DNA of 64,000 bases, taken from contig CAYYQE010000006.1 of NCBI GenBank assembly GCA_964473745.1, forward strand, positions 1-64,000. The letters run 5' to 3'. This DNA is from JABJMC01 sp964473745 (lineage in GTDB: Bacteria > Patescibacteriota > Gracilibacteria > UBA1369 > UBA12473). The notes beneath the pieces were generated by a model. It was not told the origin of the DNA. It did not search any database and worked only from the letters and a program-made list of their open reading frames with translations. Every line of letters begins with the position of its first letter. The first letter of the stretch is position 1. The position numbers and the translations under genes were made by a program. Shown one piece after another: positions 1 to 8,489 of the stretch.

Positions 1-706
1 AGAAGCGGTTGTTCGGCGGGCGCAGGAAATGGTTACGGAAGGAGCTGATATTTTGGATATTGGCGGGGAATCTACTGGGCCAGGATCAAAGGATGTGAAT
101 TTGGAGGAGGAATTGAAACGCGTGGTGCCTGTGATTGAGGCGGTGCGGGCCGAGTTGTCAGATGTTTGGATTTCCGTGGATACATGGAAGGCAGAGGTGG
201 CGCGGTTAGCGCTCGAGGCTGGGGCGAATATGATAAACGACGTAACTGCTTTGCGGGGCGATCCCAAAATGGCGCGCGTGGCAGAGAAGGCTGGTGTTCC
301 AATTTGTTTGATGTATTCCAAAGATCCAAATGCACGAACTACAACGGACGTTACGGAATACGATGATGTTATTGCTACGATCAAAGATTTTTTAGGCAAA
401 CAGGTTGCGGCAGCGCAACAAGCCGGGATTTCGCAAATTATTGTGGATCCGGGCATGGGTGCTTTTGTGAGTATGAACCCGAAATACAGTTACGAGATTT
501 TGGAGCGGCTTTGCGAGTTTGAGGAACTAGGCTATCCGATTTTAGTAGGCACGTCACGCAAGAGTTTTTTGACAGCGCGTTTTGGCGAGGCATCACCAAA
601 AGAGCGTTTAAAAGGCTCGTTAATGACAGCACTTCAAGCTTCGTTAAATGGCGCAAATATTTTGCGTGTGCATGATGTGCAAGAGACGCGAGAAATGCTT
701 AGTTAG
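1..706 (+). CDS. folP: Dihydropteroate synthase (5' end outside window)
   Basis: This enzyme condenses 6-hydroxymethyl-dihydropterin diphosphate with p-aminobenzoate to make dihydropteroate in folate synthesis. The reading frame is open from base 2, so the start lies upstream of the window and the first Met in view (base 29) is internal. Visible motifs are DIGGEST (pterin/PABA loop), VDTWKAEVARLALEAGA, NDVTALR, IIVDPGMGAF and the C-terminal GTSRKSF, all in the usual order for a TIM-barrel FolP. The stop overlaps the end of the convergent PrsW gene by 8 bp. folK lies at 10.7 kb and a PTPS-like gene at 3.05 kb, which suggests that de novo folate synthesis is retained here. Confidence 0.93.
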   Translation, partial: EAVVRRAQEMVTEGADILDIGGESTGPGSKDVNLEEELKRVVPVIEAVRAELSDVWISVDTWKAEVARLALEAGANMINDVTALRGDPKMARVAEKAGVPICLMYSKDPNARTTTDVTEYDDVIATIKDFLGKQVAAAQQAGISQIIVDPGMGAFVSMNPKYSYEILERLCEFEELGYPILVGTSRKSFLTARFGEASPKERLKGSLMTALQASLNGANILRVHDVQETREMLS

Positions 707-1685
707 TCTTTTGTTCGTGCCACTTAATTTTCCAAGCCGCGAGATTAGCGAGGCGTAGTTTTCGTAAAGGAGCACATATTTTAGTAAGTGAAAATTCGCC
801 CTTTTTTAGGTCAGCAGCAGTGTTTTTAACACTAGAAAGAGTTTGTTTTTTGATGGAAGGGAATTTTTTGAATAATTTAAGAAGTGCTTGGCCCTCGATA
901 ATCAAAGTAATCACCAAAAGTAGTATGAAAAGCCACGGAGTTAGGGTCATTCCTTTGAACCAAATTGCCGAAACATCGTGCCGAAAATTGTAAATAATAT
1001 GTTCGAATGTGACCCAGCCAAATGTTGCGAGCGGTACAATCCACCACCAAGTTTTGGCCGCGGTAAATCGTTTTTTTAAATAAAATCCCAGCCCCAGCCC
1101 CATGCCAGCAAACCCAGTAGCAGCGGCATGTCCAATGTAACCAACAGTTTCACCACTCATGTTCACACCCAGCGCGTCACTAAAAAAGTAGGTATCGCCG
1201 AGATGCGGGCCATAAGTAAAACTAAAATTAATCCCTTCCCAAAAGTATTTTTCGAGCATACTAAACCCAGCGCCACTCATCACGGACAACAGAAGAAAAT
1301 CCGAAATATTAAAGATGGTTTTATTTCGTTTAATAGTTAAGTAAGCAGCAATTAAAACCGGTAAAAATTTAGCAACTTCTTCGATAATCGGCATAAAAAC
1401 TGCCCCAAAAAATCCTCCAGACACTTCAAACCCAACAAGATTAACAAGGCTGCCAACAAGCAGGGTAAATCCAGCCCCAATCACCAATCCCTGAGTGTAA
1501 ATAAAAAGTCCATATTTAGCACTCACTGTGCGCGTAATCATAGTGATCACTAAAATTTCCAACATAAACCACGCCTCAATCCAAAAACTTTCTGCGCCTC
1601 CCGAAATATATTTAATGAGAATGTAAATAACACCAACAATCGCGGCTAGTTCGAGATATTTTTTAAATGGTGAAGTTTTTTTCAT
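699..1685 (-). CDS. PrsW-family intramembrane metalloprotease
   Basis: This is a multi-pass membrane protein of 328 residues with about eight hydrophobic segments. The family signature is visible: IIEEVAKFLPV (EExxK, Glu102/Glu103), GFSMLEKYFW (FxxxE, near 141-145), GHAAATGFAGMG (His186) and FEHIIYNF later on. PrsW in Bacillus cleaves an anti-sigma factor; the substrate here is unknown. The C-terminal ~60 residues are basic and probably cytoplasmic. The start is 8 bp downstream of a small Gly-rich gene on the same strand, so the two are probably co-transcribed. It ends convergently inside the tail of folP. Confidence 0.85.
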   Translation of the reverse strand: MKKTSPFKKYLELAAIVGVIYILIKYISGGAESFWIEAWFMLEILVITMITRTVSAKYGLFIYTQGLVIGAGFTLLVGSLVNLVGFEVSGGFFGAVFMPIIEEVAKFLPVLIAAYLTIKRNKTIFNISDFLLLSVMSGAGFSMLEKYFWEGINFSFTYGPHLGDTYFFSDALGVNMSGETVGYIGHAAATGFAGMGLGLGFYLKKRFTAAKTWWWIVPLATFGWVTFEHIIYNFRHDVSAIWFKGMTLTPWLFILLLVITLIIEGQALLKLFKKFPSIKKQTLSSVKNTAADLKKGEFSLTKICAPLRKLRLANLAAWKIKWHEQKTN

Positions 1686-1693
1686 GGAAGGGG

Positions 1694-1999
1694 TTAACCG
1701 CCAATAACATCCGATAAAGTGATTTGTTCGTTACCTCCAAGGACATCGGCAAGAGTAGTTGATTCGCTAGGCGATAATTCGAATTCACTACCAAATACTT
1801 CCGAAAAATCAGGTGCGCTACCAGCATTCCCACCACGGGCGCCACTCGAAGCTCCGCCCCCAAGAGTAGACTCATAATAGGGCGTCATAATGCTGTGAAC
1901 AGCTCCTAGTAAACCAGCTCCAAACAGGTCGCCAAAATGTCCAAATAGGCCATTTCCACTGTTTAGCATTGCTTCGGTTAGGTTTCTTAAAATTTCCAT
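1694..1999 (-). CDS. Small Gly/Ser-rich hypothetical protein upstream of prsW
   Basis: This 101-residue protein has no recognised domain. The N-terminal 45 residues are Gly- and hydrophobic-rich (GLFGHFGDLFGAGLLGAV), a Gly/Ala/Ser linker follows, and the C-terminus carries two similar short blocks, TLADVLGGNEQ and TLSDVIGG. The gene is placed immediately before the PrsW gene with an 8-bp gap, so it may be a partner or substrate of that protease, but nothing in the sequence proves this. The start is the only Met before a hydrophobic N-terminus. Confidence 0.6.
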   Translation of the reverse strand: MEILRNLTEAMLNSGNGLFGHFGDLFGAGLLGAVHSIMTPYYESTLGGGASSGARGGNAGSAPDFSEVFGSEFELSPSESTTLADVLGGNEQITLSDVIGG

Positions 2000-2122
2000 A
2001 TAATAGAGTTAACAAAGTAAGGTTAGCATTTCAAGGGGGACTCTGACAAATATGCCACCTTTGCCAGCCTCCCCCTATAACGTGTTGGAAAGTTTTTAAT
2101 TACAGCAGTTTTTAGTTCTAAA

Positions 2123-2151
2123 TTGACTTTTTAAGGAGTGATCTCTAATCT
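2123..2151 (+). promoter_or_regulatory. Sigma70-type promoter for uridine-kinase-like gene
   Basis: TTGACT and TAATCT are separated by 17 bp and lie 38 bp upstream of the next ATG. The preceding gene is divergent, so a promoter is expected here. Confidence 0.55.
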
Positions 2152-2189
2152 GTAGGCGCTTTGTGGTGGTTTTTTAACTAAATTCTAAT

Positions 2190-3056
2190 ATGCCTGATTC
2201 AGAAATTCGTCCGTTTGTGATTGGAATGGGAGGAGATAGTGGATGTGGCAAGAAAACTATGTCTGAAAATCTTGCGTCTTTGGTTGGTGAAGAAAATTTG
2301 CTGGTAATTAGTATGGATGCTTACCATAAATGGGATCGTGAAGAGATGAAAACTAAGGAGATTACGCATTTGAATCCGGAATGTAATCATCTGTCGTTGG
2401 CTCTGGATCATGCTAAACAATTCAAGGCTGGCAAAACTGTTTGGAAAGTTATTTATGATCACTCCACTGGTAAATTTACTGAGCCTCAAAAAACTGAGCC
2501 ACGTAAATTTGTTTTGATCATGGGTCTTCATCCTTATCACTTACGCGAGATGCGTGACGTGTTTGATTTTAAGATTTTCTTAAGTCCCGATGAAGATATT
2601 CGTAAACGGTGGAAAATTTATCGTGATGTTAAAAAACGTGGCTACACCCCGGATGAAGTAGTGAAAATTCTAGCGGCCCGAAAACCAGATTCCGTGGGTT
2701 ATATCAAGGCGCAGGAGCAATATTCAGATTTGGTTATTAATTATTTTGCACTTCGAGATTTAAAAGATCGAGTTACGGACAAGGATATGGGAGTTAGTTT
2801 TATTTATCACGAGGATCCTAAAGCGGATTTAAAATTAATGAGAAAATTATTTGAAGATCGCGATATGTACGCAGCCCTGCAAGGTGGAACACTCACTGTA
2901 ACAGGAGGAAATACCAAAAAAGACGTCCAAGAAATGGCTAATGTTTTGTTTGATGAAGACTCCTGTATTTTGCAAGAAAAAGTTAAATGGAAGTCTGGAG
3001 TTTCGGGAGTTTGTCAGTTGCTACTCGCCTTAGAACTTGATCGACGCGTATGTTAG
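2190..3056 (+). CDS. Uridine kinase/phosphoribulokinase-family P-loop protein
   Basis: The N-terminal half is a P-loop kinase of the uridine kinase/PRK type: GGDSGCGKKTMS (Walker A at residues 14-24), VISMDAYHKWD (substrate-binding Asp after strand 2), a DH-rich segment and a lid-like region FLSPDEDIRKRWKIYRDVKKRG. The protein has 288 residues against about 210 for Udk; the last ~80 residues match nothing I recognise. It may phosphorylate uridine/cytidine or another small hydroxyl substrate. The stop overlaps the start of the PTPS-like gene by 7 bp, so they form one transcription unit. Confidence 0.75.
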   Translation: MPDSEIRPFVIGMGGDSGCGKKTMSENLASLVGEENLLVISMDAYHKWDREEMKTKEITHLNPECNHLSLALDHAKQFKAGKTVWKVIYDHSTGKFTEPQKTEPRKFVLIMGLHPYHLREMRDVFDFKIFLSPDEDIRKRWKIYRDVKKRGYTPDEVVKILAARKPDSVGYIKAQEQYSDLVINYFALRDLKDRVTDKDMGVSFIYHEDPKADLKLMRKLFEDRDMYAALQGGTLTVTGGNTKKDVQEMANVLFDEDSCILQEKVKWKSGVSGVCQLLLALELDRRVC

Positions 3057-3493
3057 TTACCAAGATTTTCACTTTTGATTCAGCGCACAAGCTTACTGAT
3101 TATTATGGAAAATGTGAGCGCTTGCATGGGCATACTTATAAATTGGAAGTGACGGTTGAAGGACCGGTTCATGAGAATGGTATGGTCGTAGATTTTGTTT
3201 TACTGAAAAAAATTGTAGGGCGGCGTGTTTTGGAAAAATTGGATCATCAATATTTGAATGATGTTGTGGAAAATCCATCTTCGGAGCGGTTGGCGGAATG
3301 GATTTGGGGAGAGTTGGCTGGCTTGGAAGAATTATTGGCCGAGGAAATTGATAATCCTAATTTAGGTGATGATTTAAAGGCGTATTTGGAAGATACGAAA
3401 GGGCTGAAACGAGAAGCGTACAAAGGAGTTCGGCTGGCAGAAATAAAACTTTGGGAGAGTCCGACAAGTTTTGTTACTTATAGTGGTGATTGA
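3050..3493 (+). CDS. PTPS/QueD-family enzyme with Cys-Glu active-site motif (PTPS-III candidate)
   Basis: This 147-residue protein has the 6-pyruvoyl-tetrahydropterin synthase fold. Zinc ligands are seen in FDSAHKL and HGHTYKLEV. The catalytic motif is KCERLHGH, where E. coli QueD has Cys-Gly-Arg-Leu-His-Gly-His. NPSSERLAEWIW and LWESPTSF are the other family blocks. Bacterial PTPS-III proteins, in which Glu replaces or accompanies the catalytic Cys, are known to supply 6-hydroxymethyl-dihydropterin in folB-lacking genomes. folP and folK nearby favour a folate role, while the queuosine-precursor transporter 22 bp downstream favours a QueD role. Sequence alone does not settle the choice. Confidence 0.85.
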   Translation: MLVTKIFTFDSAHKLTDYYGKCERLHGHTYKLEVTVEGPVHENGMVVDFVLLKKIVGRRVLEKLDHQYLNDVVENPSSERLAEWIWGELAGLEELLAEEIDNPNLGDDLKAYLEDTKGLKREAYKGVRLAEIKLWESPTSFVTYSGD

Positions 3494-3515
3494 TTTTGTG
3501 GTAAAGTAGTTGGCG

Positions 3516-4265
3516 ATGTTTGAACTTGGTTTTAATGAAGGGTGGTTTTTGTTGCAGGCGCTAGTTGCGCTTAGTTTTGTGTTGATTTGTTTTCGATTGG
3601 GGCGCAGCTGGTTGATTGCTTATATTGCGATTTCGGTTGTTTTGCTTAATTTAGTGGTAATGAAGCAGGTGAATGTTTTTACGTTAGAGGCGACGCTGGG
3701 AAATGTGATTTATGCGTCATTGTTTTTTGCGACAGATTTACTTTCCGAGCATTACGGGAGGAAAGCGGCGTTTAAGGCGGTGCGAATTGGATTTTTTGCG
3801 GGGATTTTTGGGATGATAATGCTGCAGTTTGCCATGAAATATGTGCCGAGTGAGTTTGATTTTGCACAAGAATCTTTTGTGACTTTGTATACTTTGGCGC
3901 CACGGATTGTAGGGGCTTCTCTTTTTAGTTATTTGTTAACGCAGAATTTGGATGTGTGGATTTATCATAAGATTAAAGGTAAAACCGGTGAAAAGTTTTT
4001 GTGGCTTCGAAATATTGGGTCTACCACGGTTTCGCAGTTAATAGATTCATTTGTGTTTACTTATTTGGCGTTTTACGGGCATTTTCAGGTGCTTCACGAG
4101 ATTGCACTCTTTACCTTTGTGATTAAGATGGTCGTGGCGTTAATAGATACGCCGTTTATTTATTTGTCGCGGATTCCGGCTTTGGAGCCAGAGAATGTTC
4201 GAAAAAGGGAACATACGCGGTTAGGTCGATTGATTTCACGAATTTCCGGCGAACATGTAGACTAA
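3516..4265 (+). CDS. Queuosine precursor transporter (YhhQ/QPTR family)
   Basis: This is a membrane protein with about six or seven hydrophobic segments. COG1738-type motifs are clear: NVIYASLFFATDLLSEHYGR, LTQNLDVWIYHKIKGK and LRNIGSTTVSQLIDS. Family members import queuine or its precursors (preQ0/preQ1) for tRNA modification. I chose the ATG at 3516 rather than the in-frame TTG at 3510; neither has a good ribosome site. It follows the PTPS-like gene at 22 bp and probably shares its transcript. The C-terminus is short and basic. Confidence 0.9.
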   Translation: MFELGFNEGWFLLQALVALSFVLICFRLGRSWLIAYIAISVVLLNLVVMKQVNVFTLEATLGNVIYASLFFATDLLSEHYGRKAAFKAVRIGFFAGIFGMIMLQFAMKYVPSEFDFAQESFVTLYTLAPRIVGASLFSYLLTQNLDVWIYHKIKGKTGEKFLWLRNIGSTTVSQLIDSFVFTYLAFYGHFQVLHEIALFTFVIKMVVALIDTPFIYLSRIPALEPENVRKREHTRLGRLISRISGEHVD

Positions 4266-4289
4266 AGCTGTATTTTTAAGCAGCCTCGC

Positions 4290-4847
4290 ATGAACGAGAT
4301 TGAAGTAAAAATTATTGGGATAGACGTGGATAAGCTGATTGTTCGGCTTAAAGAACTTAAAGCAGAACCTATTTTTTCGGGAATTGTGCGGTGTTTACAT
4401 TTTGATTTTCCAGATGGGCGTTTGCGAAAAGCAGGACGATTGATGAGATTGCGTCGTTGGGAGGCCGAAGAAGGGTTTAAAGATAAATTTGAAATTTGCA
4501 CTAAGGGTCCCAAGGAAATTGTGGATGGTTGCAAATCGCGTGAGGAGCTGGAAACATATGTCGAAGATGCCGATAAATTTGAGGCGTTGATGGATCGACT
4601 GGGATTTGAAGTGACATTAAATAATGACAAGCACCGACAGTCTTATGTCTTGGGTGGAGCACACATTGATATTGATGCTTATCCGGGGGTTCCGGTTTAT
4701 ATGGAAATCGAGGCTCTGAGTTCGCACGTGATTGACGACACAATTGAGGCGCTTGAATTACAGGAATACGAGCGTAGCACTGAGACGGCGAATGAAATGT
4801 TTAAAAGACTTTATCCAGAGGTGGATTTTGATAATTTAAAGATTTAA
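4290..4847 (+). CDS. CYTH-domain (adenylate cyclase class IV/triphosphatase) protein
   Basis: The N-terminus carries the ExExK signature of the CYTH superfamily as NEIEVKIIG, followed by basic and acidic strand motifs (RLMRLRRW, KFEICTKGPK, YVLGGAHIDIDAYPG, YMEIEA) that would form the tunnel binding a triphosphate and metal. The length of 185 residues is normal for a stand-alone CYTH protein. Family members are adenylate cyclases, thiamine triphosphatases or inorganic triphosphatases; the substrate cannot be inferred here. It is 24 bp from the transporter gene upstream. Confidence 0.85.
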   Translation: MNEIEVKIIGIDVDKLIVRLKELKAEPIFSGIVRCLHFDFPDGRLRKAGRLMRLRRWEAEEGFKDKFEICTKGPKEIVDGCKSREELETYVEDADKFEALMDRLGFEVTLNNDKHRQSYVLGGAHIDIDAYPGVPVYMEIEALSSHVIDDTIEALELQEYERSTETANEMFKRLYPEVDFDNLKI

Positions 4848-4910
4848 CAAGGGGTTGACTTGAATTGGTTTTGTTTGGTAGGTTTTTAGCCAAACTTTAA
4901 ATTATTAAAA

Positions 4911-5606
4911 ATGGGTTTAGATCGAAGAATTGTTGGTATTAATAATGGGTTAGAGCCTTCGCCTGGGGGTTCTTTGTTGTTGTCCTCTGGTGTTGATGAT
5001 CAGATTCTTTTAGAATGTATGGTGCAAGATAGAAGTGATTTGACTTTAACAGAGGCTTTGAATGATGTAATTGCGCAGCAGTTTTTGGAGGCGGGATTTA
5101 TTACTGATGGCCCACGTTTGGTTTTGGCTTTATCAGGGATAATTAGACGATATATGAGGAAGGCTGGGATAAAGAAGGAGGTGGATTTTCAGGATAGGTA
5201 TTTGTATGAATTGGCGGCAACTCTTAATGAGACCAGTTTGCCAGTAGAGCGAGTTGATAAAGGGATTGAATTGGGGGATCGAGCTGTTCATTTAGCTTCT
5301 GGTTGGATTGGATCTCGCGATATGGTGCGTCGTTGGAGTTCGAGTGATTTACGTGGATATGGAGAAAAAATGGCGTTCCGAGGTTACGGGACAGCTGTTG
5401 ATACCGCCAGTAAGCTAGAAGTTGAAGGTCGAAGAGTGGCCTCTTCGCGAGTATCATCAATAGAGTTTTTAATGCGTAGCACAGATTTTAGAGAGCGAAT
5501 GGGAAAAATTATTGCAGTTTTAAGTTCTTTGAAGCCTAAGAAAGATGATTTGGAGTCTTTATTGGAGCGTATGAGGAATTCTGATATGGTTTTAGGTGAA
5601 AATTAA
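4911..5606 (+). CDS. Hypothetical helical protein
   Basis: I do not recognise this 231-residue protein. It is predicted mostly helical and charged, without signal peptide or membrane segment. A TTGACT element at 4855-4860 with a weak GT-rich -10 region about 17 bp on may start its transcript. It is followed 14 bp later by the redoxin gene, so the two are likely co-transcribed. The start ATG is preceded by AATTATTAAAA, with no Shine-Dalgarno site. Confidence 0.6.
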   Translation: MGLDRRIVGINNGLEPSPGGSLLLSSGVDDQILLECMVQDRSDLTLTEALNDVIAQQFLEAGFITDGPRLVLALSGIIRRYMRKAGIKKEVDFQDRYLYELAATLNETSLPVERVDKGIELGDRAVHLASGWIGSRDMVRRWSSSDLRGYGEKMAFRGYGTAVDTASKLEVEGRRVASSRVSSIEFLMRSTDFRERMGKIIAVLSSLKPKKDDLESLLERMRNSDMVLGEN

Positions 5607-5620
5607 GTAACCTTTTAAAC

Positions 5621-6172
5621 ATGGCAGAATATACATTAGCGGCGAATCCGTTTCCTCTTGGGGCAAGTGCGCCTGATTTTGAAATGCTTGGTGCTGATGG
5701 TGAGACATATACATTAGCTAGTTTTGCGGATAAGGATGTTTTGGTAGTGGCTTTTGTTTGTAATCATTGTCCGTACGTGATCGCATATTGGGATCGGCTG
5801 GAAGCATTGCGAGCGGAATTTGAAGAGGTGCAGTTTGTCGGGGTTAATTCAAATGATGACGTGAATTATCCAGATGATTCTTATGAAAAAATGGTGGAGT
5901 TAATGGAGCGCGAAGAGATTGGATTTCCTTATTTGCGTGATGAAACGCAGAATATTGCAAAGGCTTATCACGCCGAAAGAACACCCCAGGTTTTTGTGTT
6001 TAATAAGGAGCGAAAGTTGGTTTATACGGGTGGAATTGATGATAGTTGTCGCGATCCAGAACAGGTTGGGGAACAGATGTTGAGAGATGCTTTATTGGCT
6101 TTGCGAGAGGGTCACGAAATCCAGAAGCCCGAGGCTCCTTCGATTGGTTGTTCTATTAAATGGAAGTATTAA
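5621..6172 (+). CDS. Thioredoxin-like (AhpC/TSA-type redoxin) protein
   Basis: This 183-residue protein has a thioredoxin fold with the motif FVCNHCPYVIAYWDRLEAL, that is a CxxC pair after strand 1, then VGVNSNDDVNYPDDSYEKM, a cis-Pro region RTPQVFVFN and YTGGIDD. These features match the redoxin family with CNHCPY active sites found in many bacteria. There is no signal peptide, so it probably acts in the cytoplasm as a thiol reductase or peroxidase. The next gene's annotated Met overlaps it only if the upstream start is used. Confidence 0.85.
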   Translation: MAEYTLAANPFPLGASAPDFEMLGADGETYTLASFADKDVLVVAFVCNHCPYVIAYWDRLEALRAEFEEVQFVGVNSNDDVNYPDDSYEKMVELMEREEIGFPYLRDETQNIAKAYHAERTPQVFVFNKERKLVYTGGIDDSCRDPEQVGEQMLRDALLALREGHEIQKPEAPSIGCSIKWKY

Positions 6173-6183
6173 CCTTTTTAAAA

Positions 6184-6873
6184 ATGAAAAAAATAATTTT
6201 AGGAGTAGTGATAGTGGTGATGATGGCTTTTGGATATCAGGCTTGGATGCATCACGTGGTGCGGAGCGAATTATCGCTTCAGAATTTGGATGGTTTAGAG
6301 GCGCCGTTACTTAAACAAACAGTTAGTGATTCAGAATTTGAGATTGTTAGTTCGATTCAAGGATGGAATGAGATTTCATTTCAATTTCCCTTTGCTGTAG
6401 AAGAGATTATTTCGAAGGAAGAAAAAGGAGACACAATTAAAACTATTCAATATGATTTTGTAGATCAATCTAGTTTTAGGATTTGGGACTGGGAGGACAA
6501 TGGTTTGGAAGTATTATTTATAATGGGGAATTGGATTGATTTTGATGTGGAAGCTTTTGATGGAGAATATGAGGTTTTGGAATTTATTTTTCAGCAAACA
6601 CCATCAGATGTTCCGTTTTGGGCAGGGAAAGATAGGCTGGCGGAAGAATATGCGGTTTTAATGATGAAGAAGATGGCGATGCTTTCTGGGGGAGATGAAT
6701 ATATTGGGGATTTGCAGGGATTGGATATTTTGGGTTTTCAGTATTGTACTCCGGATTTGTGTGATACGACGCGGGTGCAGCTTTTTAATAAAAATAGTTA
6801 TTTAATTTTTAGTTTCGAAAAATTTACTCAAAAAGAGATCGATTATGTCCTTCGTTCTATAGAATTTAGTTAG
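6184..6873 (+). CDS. Membrane-anchored hypothetical protein
   Basis: The protein begins MKKIILGVVIVVMMAFGYQAW, a single N-terminal membrane anchor or signal sequence, followed by about 200 mostly acidic extracytoplasmic residues with no domain I recognise. I chose the Met at 6184 over the upstream in-frame ATG at 6160 because it puts a Lys-Lys directly before the hydrophobic stretch and avoids overlap with the redoxin gene. The 3' end overlaps the convergent FKBP gene by 4 bp. Confidence 0.65.
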   Translation: MKKIILGVVIVVMMAFGYQAWMHHVVRSELSLQNLDGLEAPLLKQTVSDSEFEIVSSIQGWNEISFQFPFAVEEIISKEEKGDTIKTIQYDFVDQSSFRIWDWEDNGLEVLFIMGNWIDFDVEAFDGEYEVLEFIFQQTPSDVPFWAGKDRLAEEYAVLMMKKMAMLSGGDEYIGDLQGLDILGFQYCTPDLCDTTRVQLFNKNSYLIFSFEKFTQKEIDYVLRSIEFS

Positions 6874-7286
6874 CGAATCTCGAGCAGTTCCACCTCAAAA
6901 ATAAGAGTTGAATTAGCCGGGATAGATCCAACTGATCTTGAACCATAAGCCATTTCTGCGGGGATGGTTAGTTGACGTTTGCCGCCAGCTTTCATTCCCG
7001 GAACTCCTTCATCCCAACCTTGAATAACGCTTCCAATGCCAAGTCTAAATTCAAAAGGAGTGCCTCTGGTAACTGAACTATCAAAAACAGTGCCATCGAT
7101 TAAAGTGCCAGTGTAGTGAACCGAGACAGTGTCGCCAGCTTTGGCGGCAGCGCCGTCACCAACAACGAGATCTTCGATAATAAGTCCATCGGCTGTGGTG
7201 GTGGTTTCCTTTTTGCAGCCTGTAGCGAATATTGCTATGCTACCAATCACTAAGATTATAGCGAGGAAAAGTAAAGTGTGTTTCAT
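6870..7286 (-). CDS. FKBP-type peptidyl-prolyl isomerase lipoprotein
   Basis: Residues 1-24 form a lipoprotein signal ending in IFATGC, so the mature protein should be anchored by its N-terminal Cys on the outside of the membrane. The rest is one FKBP domain: VSVHYTGTLIDGTVFDSS, GSVIQGWDEGVPGMKAGGKR, IPAEMAYG and IPANSTLIFEVELLEI include the usual Tyr, Phe, Asp, Trp and Ile pocket residues. It likely helps to fold exported proteins. The gene is convergent with the preceding anchored protein. Confidence 0.93.
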   Translation of the reverse strand: MKHTLLFLAIILVIGSIAIFATGCKKETTTTADGLIIEDLVVGDGAAAKAGDTVSVHYTGTLIDGTVFDSSVTRGTPFEFRLGIGSVIQGWDEGVPGMKAGGKRQLTIPAEMAYGSRSVGSIPANSTLIFEVELLEIR

Positions 7287-7328
7287 TTGAAAGGGGTTAA
7301 AGTTCGAGGACTATCTTAACTTTAAATT

Positions 7329-8489
7329 ATGGCGACCGCAATTGTTCATTATCACGAAATTGCCCTAAAAGGAGGAAATCGGTCTTTTTTTGAAGCGAAA
7401 TTAAAGGAGAATTTGGGGCGTGTGCTGGAGGAGGTGGCAAAAGTTGAGAAAAAATATGATCATTTTCGAGTTCATTTTGAGGAGAGGGATGAGGAGAAAG
7501 TGCGCGAGAAGTTAGGGATGGTGTGTGGCGTGGAGAATTTTTCGTTTGTTTCGAGTTGTGAGACGAATTTTGAGGAAGTTGTGGCGCGTGGATTAGAGAT
7601 GGTGAAAGCTGAGGTTGGTGAGCGTGAGAATGTGACTTTTCGAGTGACTGTGCATCGTAGTGATAAGGATTTTGAGATGAATTCTATGGAAATTGCAAAG
7701 AAAATTTCGGCGGGAATTTTGCCAAAAGTGGATTCGCTTCGGGTTGATTTGAAGAACGCCACGGTGGTGTTGTATGTGGACTGGGGGAAGAGTGAGGTGA
7801 AATTATCAGTGAAGAAAGAGGCAGGGTTGGGAGGCCTCCCGGTGGGAGCGAGCGGGAAGGTTGTGTCACTCATTTCTTCGGGGTTTGATTCGCCGGTGGC
7901 TAGTTTTATGATGATGAGGAGGGGGGCGACCGTCTGCTATGTGCATTTTCACAGTTATCCAGCAACGGGCATGGAATCTATGGAGAATGTAAAGAAGATT
8001 GTGGAGCGTTTGAATGAATTTCAAGGGAAAAGCAAGTTATACATGATTCCGCTGATTGATTTTCAGAAAAAGGTTGTGAAGGGGGCGCCAGCCGCCCTGA
8101 GGGTTTTGCTTTACAGAAGGATGATGATTCGGCTGGCGCAACGAGTACAACGCCGGGAAAAAGCAAAAGCTTTAATTACTGGCGAAAGTTTGGCGCAAGT
8201 AGCTTCGCAAACCCTAGAAAACATGAATACGGTAAATGCTTTGGCGGATCGGCCAGTTTTGCGGCCGTTAATTGGCATGAATAAAAATGAGATAATTAAG
8301 ATGGCTGAACAGATTGGAACCGCGGAAATCTCAAAACAACCTTATGATGATTGTTGTTCGCTTTATATTCCAAAAGCGCCGGCACTCGCCGCGCACGTTT
8401 CCGAGCTTGAAGAGGCTGAAAAAGACCTCGAGATTGAACAGTTTGAGGAAGAATTGTGGAAGGCACGAGAAGTCGTAAAGTTTGGCTAG
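7329..8489 (+). CDS. thiI: tRNA 4-thiouridine synthase ThiI (no rhodanese domain)
   Basis: The protein of 386 residues has an N-terminal ferredoxin-like/THUMP region (about 1-165) and a PP-loop ATPase domain with SSGFDSPVASFMM near residues 185-195. ITGESLAQVASQTLENM and YDDCCSLYIPKAPALA are typical ThiI blocks. It adenylates U8 of tRNA before sulfur transfer. Like Bacillus ThiI it lacks the C-terminal rhodanese domain, so a separate sulfur carrier is needed. Its stop overlaps that of the convergent formyltransferase by 4 bp. A weak start context suggests little Shine-Dalgarno use. Confidence 0.95.
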   Translation: MATAIVHYHEIALKGGNRSFFEAKLKENLGRVLEEVAKVEKKYDHFRVHFEERDEEKVREKLGMVCGVENFSFVSSCETNFEEVVARGLEMVKAEVGERENVTFRVTVHRSDKDFEMNSMEIAKKISAGILPKVDSLRVDLKNATVVLYVDWGKSEVKLSVKKEAGLGGLPVGASGKVVSLISSGFDSPVASFMMMRRGATVCYVHFHSYPATGMESMENVKKIVERLNEFQGKSKLYMIPLIDFQKKVVKGAPAALRVLLYRRMMIRLAQRVQRREKAKALITGESLAQVASQTLENMNTVNALADRPVLRPLIGMNKNEIIKMAEQIGTAEISKQPYDDCCSLYIPKAPALAAHVSELEEAEKDLEIEQFEEELWKAREVVKFG

